DNA of 5,588 nt, taken from assembly GCA_946479995.1 (NCBI GenBank), contig CAMLIU010000130.1, forward strand, positions 1 through 5,588. Direction: 5' to 3'. Position 1 is the stretch's first letter, and the number at the start of each line of letters is the position of its first letter. Below the pieces are notes generated by a model. That model worked only from the letters and a program-made list of their open reading frames with translations, searched no databases and had not been told where the DNA came from. Position numbers and translations under genes: made by a program. This DNA comes from an uncultured Gemmatimonadota bacterium (GTDB lineage Bacteria > Gemmatimonadota > Gemmatimonadetes > Gemmatimonadales > Gemmatimonadaceae). Positions 1-5,580 of the stretch are shown piece after piece.

Positions 1-438
1 CGGACGTTGCGCGCCAAGGCGCTCGCCAAGCTACGCGCCTTTCCCGGCTTGTTCGACCGCAACAGTCTCGAGCGCGCGCGCACGCTGTTCGATTTTGATG
101 ACGCCGTCACGGCGCCCGTTCACGGGTTCCTGAACGCGCGCGACTATTATTCCCGTTCCAGCTCGCTCAGCTTCCTGACCAGCGTTCGACGGCCCACGCT
201 CCTGCTCAGCGCGCGCAACGACCCATTCCTGCCTTCCGAAGTGCTCGATCATGTCGCTGATATGGCGCAGACCAACAGCTGCATTCACGTCGAATTTCAT
301 GAGCTCGGTGGCCACGTGGGGTTCGTGAGCGGCCTGAGCCCTTTCCGTCCGCGCTACTACGCCGAGTGGCGTGTCGTGGACTTCCTTGCCCGGGAAGTTC
401 ATGTGAAGTTCCCGGCCCATTGCGCTTCGACCGCGTGA
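1..438 (+). CDS. YheT-family alpha/beta hydrolase, 3' part only
   Basis: The reading frame is open from the first base of the window, so this is the C-terminal 145 residues of a longer protein. Upstream sequence is missing, including the nucleophile serine. Visible family marks, numbered from window base 1, are FDFDDAVTAPVHGF (30-43), the DYY that follows (48-50), PTLLLSARNDPFLP (65-78) with the expected catalytic Asp74, and GGHVGF (103-108) with the expected catalytic His105. This order is typical of the YheT/UPF0017 group of alpha/beta hydrolases, where the usual text is ARDDPF; here the first Asp is Asn. Members are thought to be esterases or lipases, but the substrate is unknown for most, including the E. 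coli protein. The gene ends with TGA 31 bases before the next start, so co-transcription with the dienelactone hydrolase is plausible. Family assignment is firm; the reaction is not known. Confidence 0.9.
   Translation, partial: RTLRAKALAKLRAFPGLFDRNSLERARTLFDFDDAVTAPVHGFLNARDYYSRSSSLSFLTSVRRPTLLLSARNDPFLPSEVLDHVADMAQTNSCIHVEFHELGGHVGFVSGLSPFRPRYYAEWRVVDFLAREVHVKFPAHCASTA
390..415. repeat. near-perfect 26-bp palindrome at the 3' end of the YheT-like gene
   Basis: The outer arms are CCGGGAA (390-396) and TTCCCGG (409-415). Inside them TTCA (398-401) faces TGAA (404-407). The only breaks are a G/G mismatch (397/408) and the central TG. The same bases also hold a direct repeat, GAAGTTC at 394-400 and 405-411, spaced 11 bp start to start, about one helical turn. 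The element is still inside the coding region, 23 bases before the TGA, and ends 54 bases upstream of the dienelactone hydrolase ATG. No T-run follows, so it is not a standard terminator. It could be an operator for the downstream gene, an mRNA hairpin between two cistrons, or chance. Confidence 0.5.
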
Positions 439-457
439 CTCCCTGACCGCCTTCGCC

Positions 458-462
458 GAGGA
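458..462 (+). promoter_or_regulatory. Shine-Dalgarno site of the dienelactone hydrolase gene
   Basis: GAGGA lies 7 bases upstream of the ATG at 470. It supports that start over internal candidates, and that start also yields an intact lipoprotein signal peptide. Confidence 0.75.
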
Positions 463-469
463 CCTCGTC

Positions 470-1405
470 ATGCCGCACTCGCGCCATCCGCTCCGTGCAG
501 CTTTTGGTCTGCTTCTGCTTCTCTGTGGCTTGTCTCTTTCGACTGTCACCGGGTGCGCGCAACGGGCGCCGTCGGCCGACGCACACGCCGGTCACCTGCC
601 CGAGGTGTCGGCGGCGAGCGCTGGCGAGGTGTCGCCGAGCGATTCCGCGCTGCCGGCCGGTGCCACCGACGTCGCACAGCGCCTCGCCAGCTCTCCGCGG
701 CATGGCGAGTACGTCATGATCCCGACCGGTGCGGGGGACAGCGTTCGTGCGTGGGTCGTGTATCCGGAACGTTCCACGAAGGCACCCGTCGTCGTGGTGG
801 TGCACGAGATCTTCGGGCTCTCCACCTGGATCCGCGGCGTGGCCGACCAGCTCGCGGCCGATGGGTTCATCGCCATCGCGCCCGACCTGCTCACCGGCAA
901 GGCGGCGCCGGCGCCCGGCACCGATACGCTGACACAGGCCGTCGCAACATCCACCATTCGCACGCTCAAGCCGGAGGACGTCCAGCGTCAGCTCGCCGCA
1001 GTCGGCCAGTACGGGATGTCGCTCCCGGCCGCTCAGCACTCCTACGGCATCGTCGGATTCTGCTGGGGCGGCGGGACGTCGTTCAGCCACGCGGTGATGA
1101 GTCCGGAGGGCCTGCGCGCTGCGGTCGTCTATTACGGCACGTCGCCGGAGCTCACCTCGCTGAAGGACGTGCGTGTGCCGGTGCTCGGCCTGTACGCGGG
1201 TGACGATGCGCGCGTGGGCGCCACCGTTCCGGCCGCCGACTCCGCCATGCGCGCGATGGGCAAGACGTTCGATGTGCACACTTTCGCTGGCGCCGGCCAC
1301 GGATTCCTTCGCCAGCAGGACGGCAAGAACGGCGCGAACATGGCGGCGACCCGCCAGGCGTGGCCCCTCACCATTGACTTCTTCCGGAAGAATCTCCCTC
1401 GCTGA
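470..1405 (+). CDS. dienelactone hydrolase family lipoprotein
   Basis: A 311-residue alpha/beta hydrolase. The N-terminus has basic residues, a leucine-rich stretch (about 8-24) and a lipobox VTGC with Cys29, so the protein is predicted to be a lipid-anchored lipoprotein outside the cytoplasmic membrane. A low-complexity linker of about 60 residues follows. The catalytic domain shows VVHEIFGL with Glu113, GFCWGGG with the nucleophile Cys198, YAGDDARV with the probable catalytic Asp246, and GAGHGFL with His277. This is the Cys-Asp-His triad plus nearby Glu of the dienelactone hydrolase family, whose founding enzyme opens dienelactone in chloroaromatic breakdown. No other aromatic-degradation genes are present here, so that substrate is unlikely to be the one used, and a general ester or lactone hydrolase is all I would claim. 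Founding members are cytoplasmic and about 230-240 residues; the extra length here is the export signal and linker. The stop overlaps the next start by one base. Confidence 0.92.
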   Translation: MPHSRHPLRAAFGLLLLLCGLSLSTVTGCAQRAPSADAHAGHLPEVSAASAGEVSPSDSALPAGATDVAQRLASSPRHGEYVMIPTGAGDSVRAWVVYPERSTKAPVVVVVHEIFGLSTWIRGVADQLAADGFIAIAPDLLTGKAAPAPGTDTLTQAVATSTIRTLKPEDVQRQLAAVGQYGMSLPAAQHSYGIVGFCWGGGTSFSHAVMSPEGLRAAVVYYGTSPELTSLKDVRVPVLGLYAGDDARVGATVPAADSAMRAMGKTFDVHTFAGAGHGFLRQQDGKNGANMAATRQAWPLTIDFFRKNLPR

Positions 1406-1932
1406 TGTCGTACCTGTTTTTAGCTGCCCTCATTGCAGGCCTGCTGCTCGGCGTCCGCCTCATGTTCTTCGGCGCCGAGCGCCGCCGCCGCCGCACTCAT
1501 GGCGAGCTTCCCCTCCGACGATGGGAGCCCGCGGTCGTCGGCTTTCTCGTCATGTTCGGGATCTCGGGCTACCTGCTCACGCGCCAGAGGACCATGGGCG
1601 CCGGAGCCAGCGCCGCGACCGCGCTCCTGCTCGGTATTGCGTGGGCGGGCGTGGTGACGCGCGTCGCGATCGCCACGGCGCGCGTCCAGCCGGAGCACGA
1701 TCCCGAGGATCCGCGCTTCGTGCTGCAGGGGCACGTCGCGGTCGTGACAGCGGCCATCCCCGCGGGTGGCGAGGGGGCAATCGCGCTCCAGGAGGGAAAC
1801 CGGTCGCGCTCGCTGCGTGCCCGCACCATCGATGACAGCGGAGTGGCTGCGGGTCAGGAGGTATGCATCGAGCGGGTGGATGACGAAGTGGCGTACGTCG
1901 AACCGTGGGCGGCGGTGGAAGCACGGCTCTGA
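1405..1932 (+). CDS. membrane protein with NfeD-like (OB-fold type) C-terminal region
   Basis: A 175-residue protein whose ATG shares its A with the TGA of the hydrolase gene (TGATG), so translation is probably coupled. Three hydrophobic segments are visible: about 3-22, 43-59 and 66-91. An arginine cluster (26-30) after the first suggests that this loop is cytoplasmic. The C-terminal part (about 104-172) looks like a small beta domain: VLQGHVAVVTAAIPAGGEGAI, then alternating strands, then AGQEVCIERVDDEVAYVEPW. Glycine-spaced strands ending in an alternating hydrophobic stretch and VEP resemble the soluble OB-fold of NfeD-type and YqiJ-type membrane proteins, which in some bacteria work with flotillin-like proteins. 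No flotillin or SPFH gene is in the window, so this link is inference from sequence character only. The membrane topology is well supported; the family name is tentative. Confidence 0.85.
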   Translation: MSYLFLAALIAGLLLGVRLMFFGAERRRRRTHGELPLRRWEPAVVGFLVMFGISGYLLTRQRTMGAGASAATALLLGIAWAGVVTRVAIATARVQPEHDPEDPRFVLQGHVAVVTAAIPAGGEGAIALQEGNRSRSLRARTIDDSGVAAGQEVCIERVDDEVAYVEPWAAVEARL

Positions 1933-2025
1933 TCGTCGCGGCGGGGGCCGTGGCACGCCCTACGCATCCTGGCTTCCGCCGCGCACCACGGCCCACTCCC
2001 CTGCGCTGCCACGCTGCGAGGTGCT

Positions 2026-2298
2026 GTGTCCGATGCTGTGATCTTCGCCGCGATCTTCGTGGGATTCTTCATCCTCCGGGGAATCGCCGCGACCGTGTTC
2101 TTCTATTACATCCTCCCGCAAGGTGATCGCTGTCCCAACTGTGACGCGGTGACCCTGCGCGTGCAATCGCGCGGATGGAGGCTGATCATGCCGCATGTCC
2201 GGCCAAGTTGGTGCTACGAGTGCAACTGGCATGGACTGCTGCGCGAAGGTCCCCTCACGCCCGTCGCCACCTCGCCGGCGCTCACGAAGCAGTCGTGA
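2026..2298 (+). CDS. small membrane-anchored zinc-ribbon protein
   Basis: A 90-residue protein starting at GTG, with GAGG (2018-2021) 4 bases upstream; an in-frame GTG at 2038 is a possible alternative. Residues 4-30 form one hydrophobic helix ending in FFYYIL. Directly after it come CPNC (Cys36, Cys39) and CYEC (Cys63, Cys66), separated by 23 residues with a basic and aromatic-rich core (RGWRLIMPHVRPSW). Four cysteines in two CxxC pairs are the signature of a zinc ribbon, expected to lie next to the membrane on the cytoplasmic side. The C-terminal tail is short and looks disordered. I do not recognise a named family. The gene follows the NfeD-like gene by 93 bases in the same direction and may belong to the same transcript. 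Its last 17 bases overlap the convergent minus-strand gene. Codon use and the paired cysteines make it a convincing gene. Confidence 0.78.
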   Translation: MSDAVIFAAIFVGFFILRGIAATVFFYYILPQGDRCPNCDAVTLRVQSRGWRLIMPHVRPSWCYECNWHGLLREGPLTPVATSPALTKQS

Positions 2299-2590
2299 GC
2301 CGCGTGCTTCCCATGGCGCGCACGGCCACGGCGAGCCACGTCGGCCAGCTTCCGCTCAGCTCGAAGTAGTCGTCGAAGTAGGTCAGTCCGGCACCTTCCA
2401 GCTCGTCGAGCAGTTCGCCCAGCGCATCCACGTCGTAGATGGGACCGAGCGCCAGCAGGTCACCCTCCACGCGGAACTCGGCATCGGTCAGACCGAGCCT
2501 GGTATCCAGCTCGGCGCGCACGAGTCCAGCGCGCTCGTAGGCCTCGCGGCGAAAGAACAGCGTCGGTACTCCCTGGGCGACGTCCAGCAC
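2282..2590 (-). CDS. hypothetical acidic protein, 102 residues
   Basis: A minus-strand gene beginning at GTG (complement of 2588-2590). It has strong codon bias (nearly all G/C third positions) and a clear ribosome site, which separate it from the antisense frame. The product is acidic (18 Asp/Glu against 8 Arg) and has no Lys, Cys, His or Asn, so a zinc site or a Cys/His-based catalytic site is ruled out. It has no signal peptide or membrane helix. The middle (about 50-75) is rich in Leu, Asp and Glu and probably helical; a Tyr/Phe/Asp-rich patch, TYFDDYFELSGSWPTW, follows. I recognise no family. It ends tail to tail with the zinc-ribbon gene, sharing 17 bp, and its start faces mnmG across a 101-bp gap that would hold both promoters. 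A small cytoplasmic domain protein is the most that can be said. Confidence 0.75.
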   Translation of the reverse strand: MLDVAQGVPTLFFRREAYERAGLVRAELDTRLGLTDAEFRVEGDLLALGPIYDVDALGELLDELEGAGLTYFDDYFELSGSWPTWLAVAVRAMGSTRLTTAS

Positions 2591-2595
2591 GACGA

Positions 2596-2600
2596 CCTCC
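2596..2600 (-). promoter_or_regulatory. Shine-Dalgarno site of the minus-strand hypothetical gene
   Basis: On the minus strand this reads GGAGG, 5 bases before the GTG at 2590. It fixes that start: the only other upstream codons in frame before a stop (complement of about 2591-2630) contain no ATG or GTG. Confidence 0.75.
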
Positions 2601-2678
2601 GAGTTGCGTGAGCGGCCAGCGCGAACACCATGAACTTACGCCGATGTCCCGCGCTGCTCCACGGCCGGGAGCCGACGC

Positions 2679-2684
2679 TATCTT
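2679..2684 (+). promoter_or_regulatory. possible -10 box for a leaderless mnmG transcript
   Basis: TATCTT matches the sigma-70 type -10 pattern TAnnnT. It ends 7 bases before the mnmG ATG at 2692, so transcription would begin at or next to the start codon. No Shine-Dalgarno sequence lies in that interval. The -35 position (about 2656-2661, GCTCCA) does not resemble TTGACA, so the assignment rests on the -10 box and its spacing alone. Confidence 0.35.
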
Positions 2685-2691
2685 TTCCTGC

Positions 2692-4647
2692 ATGTCATCG
2701 TCGTCATCGCGCGCCGCATCGTTCGAAGCCGTCTTCGACGTCATCGTCGTCGGGGCAGGGCACGCGGGCACCGAGGCCGCGGTCGCTGCCGCGCGACGCG
2801 GTGCACGGGTGGCCCTCGTGACGAGCGCGCTCGAGACCATCGGCCAGATGTCGTGCAACCCCGCCATTGGCGGTGTGGCCAAGGGCACGGTGGTGCGCGA
2901 GGTGGATGCGCTCGGCGGCATCATGGCCCGTGCGACGGACCTCGCCGGGCTCCAGTTCCGGATGTTGAACCGGAGCAAGGGCCCCGCGGTGTGGGCGCCC
3001 CGGGCGCAGTGCGATCGCGGGCTCTATCGCCGCGCCGTACGGACTCTGCTCGAGGAGCATGCCTCGCTCGAGCCCGTGCAGGGCACCGTCGCGCGCCTCC
3101 TCTTCGAAAGAGATCGGCTTGCGGGGGTGGAGACGCTCGAGGGCCGCCGGTTCGGTGCGCGCACCGTCGTCATCACCACGGGCACCTTTCTTCGCGGCCG
3201 CATCCACATCGGCACGACAAGGTCACTCGCGGGCGGTCGTGCCGGCGAGACGGCGGCGACACACCTCGCCGAGCAGCTCGAGGGTGTGGGGCTGACGGTC
3301 GATCGTTTCAAGACGGGAACGCCGCCGCGCATCGACGGCCGCACCGTGCAGCTCGACGCGCTGCAGCTCCAGGAGAGCGAGATCGAGGAGTTCGACTTCT
3401 CATGGTCGCACTTCTGGCCGACGCCACGCGTCGATCCCGCGGGCCACACGCGACATCCGGCGCAGCTGCCCTGCTGGATCACCTTCCTCGGCGCACCCGG
3501 CCGCGAGATCATCGAGCGGCATATCGGCGAGTCGGCGATGTACGGCGGCGCGATCAGCGCGCGCGGGCCGCGCTACTGCCCCTCGGTCGAGGACAAGATC
3601 ATCCGGTTCCCGACGGCGGAGCGGCATCAGCTCTTTCTGGAGCCGGAGGGGCACGACACGCACGAGCTGTACGTGAACGGCCTTTCGACGTCGCTGCCGG
3701 CACCGGTGCAGCTCGAGATCCTGCGCTCCGTGCCCGGTCTCGAGCGGGTGCGCATGACGCGCGCTGGGTATGCCATCGAGTACGACTACTATCCGCCCAC
3801 CCAGCTCGACGCCACGCTTCAGGTGCGTGCACTCCCCGGCTTGTTCTTCGCCGGTCAGATCAACGGGACCACGGGGTACGAAGAGGCGGCGGGGCAGGGT
3901 GTCGTCGCCGGTGCGAACGCGGCGGCAATGGCGCTCGGCCTTCCCCCGCTGCTCCTTGGGCGCGAGAGCTCCTACATCGGGGTGCTGGTGGACGACCTGG
4001 TGACACGTGGGGTGGACGAGCCGTATCGGCTCTTCACGTCGCGCTCGGAGTTCCGCCTGAGCATTCGCCAGGACAACGCGCTGCGTCGGCTCGCGCCAGT
4101 TGCGACGGCGCTCGACATGTACGACGCACGCGAGCGCACTGTCGTCGAGCGCCGCCTTGCGGCAGAAGACGAAGCGCGGCGCATCGCGGAGGCGACATCC
4201 ATCACACCCGCACAAGCCGCTCCCCTCCTGGAGCGTGCGTCGAGTCGTCCACTGGAGCATGCGGTACGCGTCGCCGAAGTGGCGCGGCGACAGGGCGTGG
4301 CGCTGCTGGATCTGTTCCGGGCCGTGGGCGTCGCAGCTGACCTGCCCGGCGATGCCGTGGTGAGCACGGAGCTCGAGCTCAAATATGCGGGTTATTTCGA
4401 GCGCGAGCGCACGCAAGCCGACCGGTTGCGCCGCATGGGTGCGTTCGCACTGGACGAGCGGCTGCCGTACGAGTCCATGCAGTCGTTGTCGCTCGAGGCA
4501 CGGCAGAAGCTCTCGCTCCTCAAGCCCAGCACTCTCGCCCAGGCGGCGGGCGTTCCGGGAGTGAGCCCGACCGATCTCCAGAACCTCGTCATCGAGATCG
4601 AGAAGCGGCGTCGCATGGCCACGGCCTCGGGCACGCTGGACGGCTGA
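2692..4647 (+). CDS. mnmG: tRNA uridine-5-carboxymethylaminomethyl synthesis enzyme MnmG (GidA)
   Basis: This is the FAD-binding subunit of the MnmE-MnmG complex, which acts in the cytoplasm. It modifies carbon 5 of the wobble uridine U34 in certain tRNAs using methylene-tetrahydrofolate, FAD and NADH, aiding correct reading of split codon boxes. From the ATG at 2692 the product has 651 residues (E. coli 629). Visible marks: the FAD dinucleotide motif GAGHAG (21-26); MSCNPAIGG with Cys55, matching E. coli Cys47; LNRSKGPAVWAPRAQCDR; FKTGTPPR (206-213); GPRYCPSVEDK with Cys296, matching the second conserved cysteine (E. coli Cys277); and GQINGTTGYEEAAGQG from 388. The C-terminal helical part with LKYAGY (from about 563), which contacts MnmE and tRNA in homologues, is complete. 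The frame is open back to a GTG at 2608, but the upstream 28 residues do not look like MnmG and homologues begin near FDVIVVG, so I chose 2692. Neither mnmE nor rsmG is adjacent. Confidence 0.97.
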   Translation: MSSSSSRAASFEAVFDVIVVGAGHAGTEAAVAAARRGARVALVTSALETIGQMSCNPAIGGVAKGTVVREVDALGGIMARATDLAGLQFRMLNRSKGPAVWAPRAQCDRGLYRRAVRTLLEEHASLEPVQGTVARLLFERDRLAGVETLEGRRFGARTVVITTGTFLRGRIHIGTTRSLAGGRAGETAATHLAEQLEGVGLTVDRFKTGTPPRIDGRTVQLDALQLQESEIEEFDFSWSHFWPTPRVDPAGHTRHPAQLPCWITFLGAPGREIIERHIGESAMYGGAISARGPRYCPSVEDKIIRFPTAERHQLFLEPEGHDTHELYVNGLSTSLPAPVQLEILRSVPGLERVRMTRAGYAIEYDYYPPTQLDATLQVRALPGLFFAGQINGTTGYEEAAGQGVVAGANAAAMALGLPPLLLGRESSYIGVLVDDLVTRGVDEPYRLFTSRSEFRLSIRQDNALRRLAPVATALDMYDARERTVVERRLAAEDEARRIAEATSITPAQAAPLLERASSRPLEHAVRVAEVARRQGVALLDLFRAVGVAADLPGDAVVSTELELKYAGYFERERTQADRLRRMGAFALDERLPYESMQSLSLEARQKLSLLKPSTLAQAAGVPGVSPTDLQNLVIEIEKRRRMATASGTLDG

Positions 4648-4676
4648 CGAGCCCCAGGCGGGAGGAGTCAGCCGTC
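4639..4676 (+). terminator. stem-loop at the end of mnmG, containing its stop codon
   Basis: GACGGCTGAC (4639-4648) and GTCAGCCGTC (4667-4676) form a perfect 10-bp stem; TGA (4645-4647) lies in the left arm. The 18-base loop has CCC (4652-4654) that can pair with GGG (4660-4662), giving a stacked inner hairpin. TCTTTCG follows, a weak T-rich tail. It is probably an intrinsic or hairpin-assisted terminator separating mnmG from the SIMPL gene. Confidence 0.6.
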
Positions 4677-4832
4677 TCTTTCGCACGAGGTGTGCACGTG
4701 AAGGGCGGTACGGCGTCTCCCTGATGGGCCGCTGCATCCCGTTCCTGTAGCTTTGCCGCAGCTCCGCGGAGTGCCTGTCGTTCCTTTCGTATCGTTGTGC
4801 TACTAATTCACTCGAGCTTCGAGGTGTTCTCC
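4648..4832 (+). other. 185-bp intergenic region between mnmG and the SIMPL gene
   Basis: After the terminator arm, this stretch holds no convincing gene. A perfect 10-bp palindrome, CTCCGCGGAG, sits at 4762-4771. The region from about 4781 is less GC-rich and includes TACTAA (4801-4806), a weak -10 candidate without a recognisable -35. The promoter of the SIMPL gene must lie here if that gene is transcribed separately. Confidence 0.5.
4821..4824 (+). promoter_or_regulatory. Shine-Dalgarno site of the SIMPL-domain gene
   Basis: GAGG lies 8 bases before the ATG at 4833. This favours that ATG over an in-frame GTG at 4797, which would add 12 residues ahead of a normal signal peptide. Confidence 0.75.
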
Positions 4833-5564
4833 ATGCTGAGCGTCCGACATGCTGTTCTCGCTTTTTCGTGCGCCATCGCGCCACTGGGGGTGCCGTCGGC
4901 TGCATCGGCGCAGATCCCCGTCGCATCGAGCATCGCCACGTCGGGAACCGGGGAAGCCAAGGTGACGCCGGATCGCGCCGCCGTGATGGTGAACGTGCAG
5001 ACGCGGGCCGCGACAGCCGCCGCGGCTGCATCGGAGAACGCGCGTCGCACGGCCGCGGTGCTCGACGCTCTCGGCAAGCTTGGACTTCCTAAGTCGCAGC
5101 TCACCACCGAGGGATACACGGTTTATCCGGAAACGCGCTACGACCAGCCCGGCCAAGCGCCCAAGGTCACTGGCTATGTCGTCACGAATACCGTGCGCGC
5201 CGAAACGCACCGACCTGAGCAGGCAGGGGCGATCGTCGATGCCGCGTTGGGCGCGGGCGCGAACATGATCAACGGGCTGTCGTTCTATGCCTCCTCCATT
5301 GATGAACCGCGGCGCGTGGCGATCGCGGAGGCGGTCGCGAGTGCCCGGGCGGATGCAGAGGCGATGGCCAAGGCTGCCGGTGGCTCGCTTGGTACGCTTA
5401 TCGAGCTCTCCACGCAGGGACCCACCGTGCCGCCGCGGCCCATGTACGACATGGGAGTGATGGCGCGCAAGGCGGAGGCGGCAGTGCCGACCCCGATGAA
5501 CCCCGGCGAGCAGACGATCAACGTCTTCGTTAGCGCGCGCTGGCAATTTCTTCCTGGCCGCTGA
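4833..5564 (+). CDS. SIMPL domain (DUF541) exported protein
   Basis: A 243-residue protein with a Sec signal peptide: basic residues at 5-6, a hydrophobic core (about 7-20) and an ASA cleavage site, predicted between Ala26 and Gln27. The rest is one SIMPL/DUF541 domain (about 35-238). It shows the expected opening SGTGEAKVTPDRAAVMVNVQ, an alanine-rich helix with NARRTAAVLDALGKLG, LTTEGYTVYPE, the central VTGYVVTNTV strand, a GANMINGLSF segment, and the closing ARADAEAMAKAAGGSLG helix with the final VFVSARWQF strand. Members include Brucella BP26/OMP28 and E. coli YggE; they are periplasmic or outer-membrane-associated, BP26 forms a ring-like oligomer, and roles in stress tolerance have been reported, but no enzymatic activity is established. 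A good ribosome site and the upstream terminator suggest it is transcribed apart from mnmG. The last base of the gene lies within an inverted repeat. Confidence 0.93.
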   Translation: MLSVRHAVLAFSCAIAPLGVPSAASAQIPVASSIATSGTGEAKVTPDRAAVMVNVQTRAATAAAAASENARRTAAVLDALGKLGLPKSQLTTEGYTVYPETRYDQPGQAPKVTGYVVTNTVRAETHRPEQAGAIVDAALGAGANMINGLSFYASSIDEPRRVAIAEAVASARADAEAMAKAAGGSLGTLIELSTQGPTVPPRPMYDMGVMARKAEAAVPTPMNPGEQTINVFVSARWQFLPGR

Positions 5565-5580
5565 CGGTCGTCGTCAGCGG
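5558..5580 (+). terminator. stem-loop at the end of the SIMPL gene, containing its stop codon
   Basis: CCGCTGACG (5558-5566) and CGTCAGCGG (5572-5580) form a perfect 9-bp stem with a 5-base loop (GTCGT). TGA (5562-5564) is in the left arm. The 8 visible bases after it (ATGCCTTC) have no T-run and the window then ends, so termination is likely from shape and place but cannot be confirmed. Confidence 0.5.

Noticed and set aside
206..1300. Long minus-strand open frame (364 codons) opposite the hydrolase genes
   Set aside because: Its product is rich in Arg, Gly and His with no recognisable domain. It is the antisense shadow of two well-supported plus-strand genes, as expected in GC-rich coding DNA.
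1922..1952. Inverted repeat CACGGC/GCCGTG around the stop of the NfeD-like gene as a terminator
   Set aside because: The stem has only 6 bp with a 19-base loop and no T-run, which is weak in sequence this GC-rich.
2195..2611. Plus-strand 138-codon frame opposite the acidic minus-strand gene
   Set aside because: The minus strand has much better codon bias, a GGAGG ribosome site and a more protein-like composition, and this frame begins inside the zinc-ribbon gene.
2608..2691. N-terminal extension of mnmG from the GTG at 2608
   Set aside because: There is no ribosome site at 2608, the added 28 residues do not resemble any MnmG N-terminus, and starting at 2692 gives the normal length.
2694..2751. 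Direct repeat GTCATCGTCGTC at 2694-2705 and 2740-2751 near the mnmG start
   Set aside because: It is explained by low-complexity Ser codons at the N-terminus and by the conserved DVIVVG of the FAD motif; there is no sign of a functional repeat array.
2853..4340. Plus-strand 495-codon frame within mnmG
   Set aside because: It is a frame-shifted copy of the mnmG coding sequence with Arg/Gly/Ala-rich text and no domain; the MnmG frame is unbroken.
4797..4832. Extension of the SIMPL gene from the GTG at 4797
   Set aside because: It would place 12 residues before a normal signal peptide, and the GAGG site is correctly spaced for the ATG at 4833.
3400..5031. Minus-strand open frame of 543 codons opposite mnmG and the SIMPL gene
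   Set aside because: It runs across two real genes and their intergenic region, has Arg/His-rich low-complexity character and no family marks, while the opposite strand encodes clear MnmG and SIMPL proteins.
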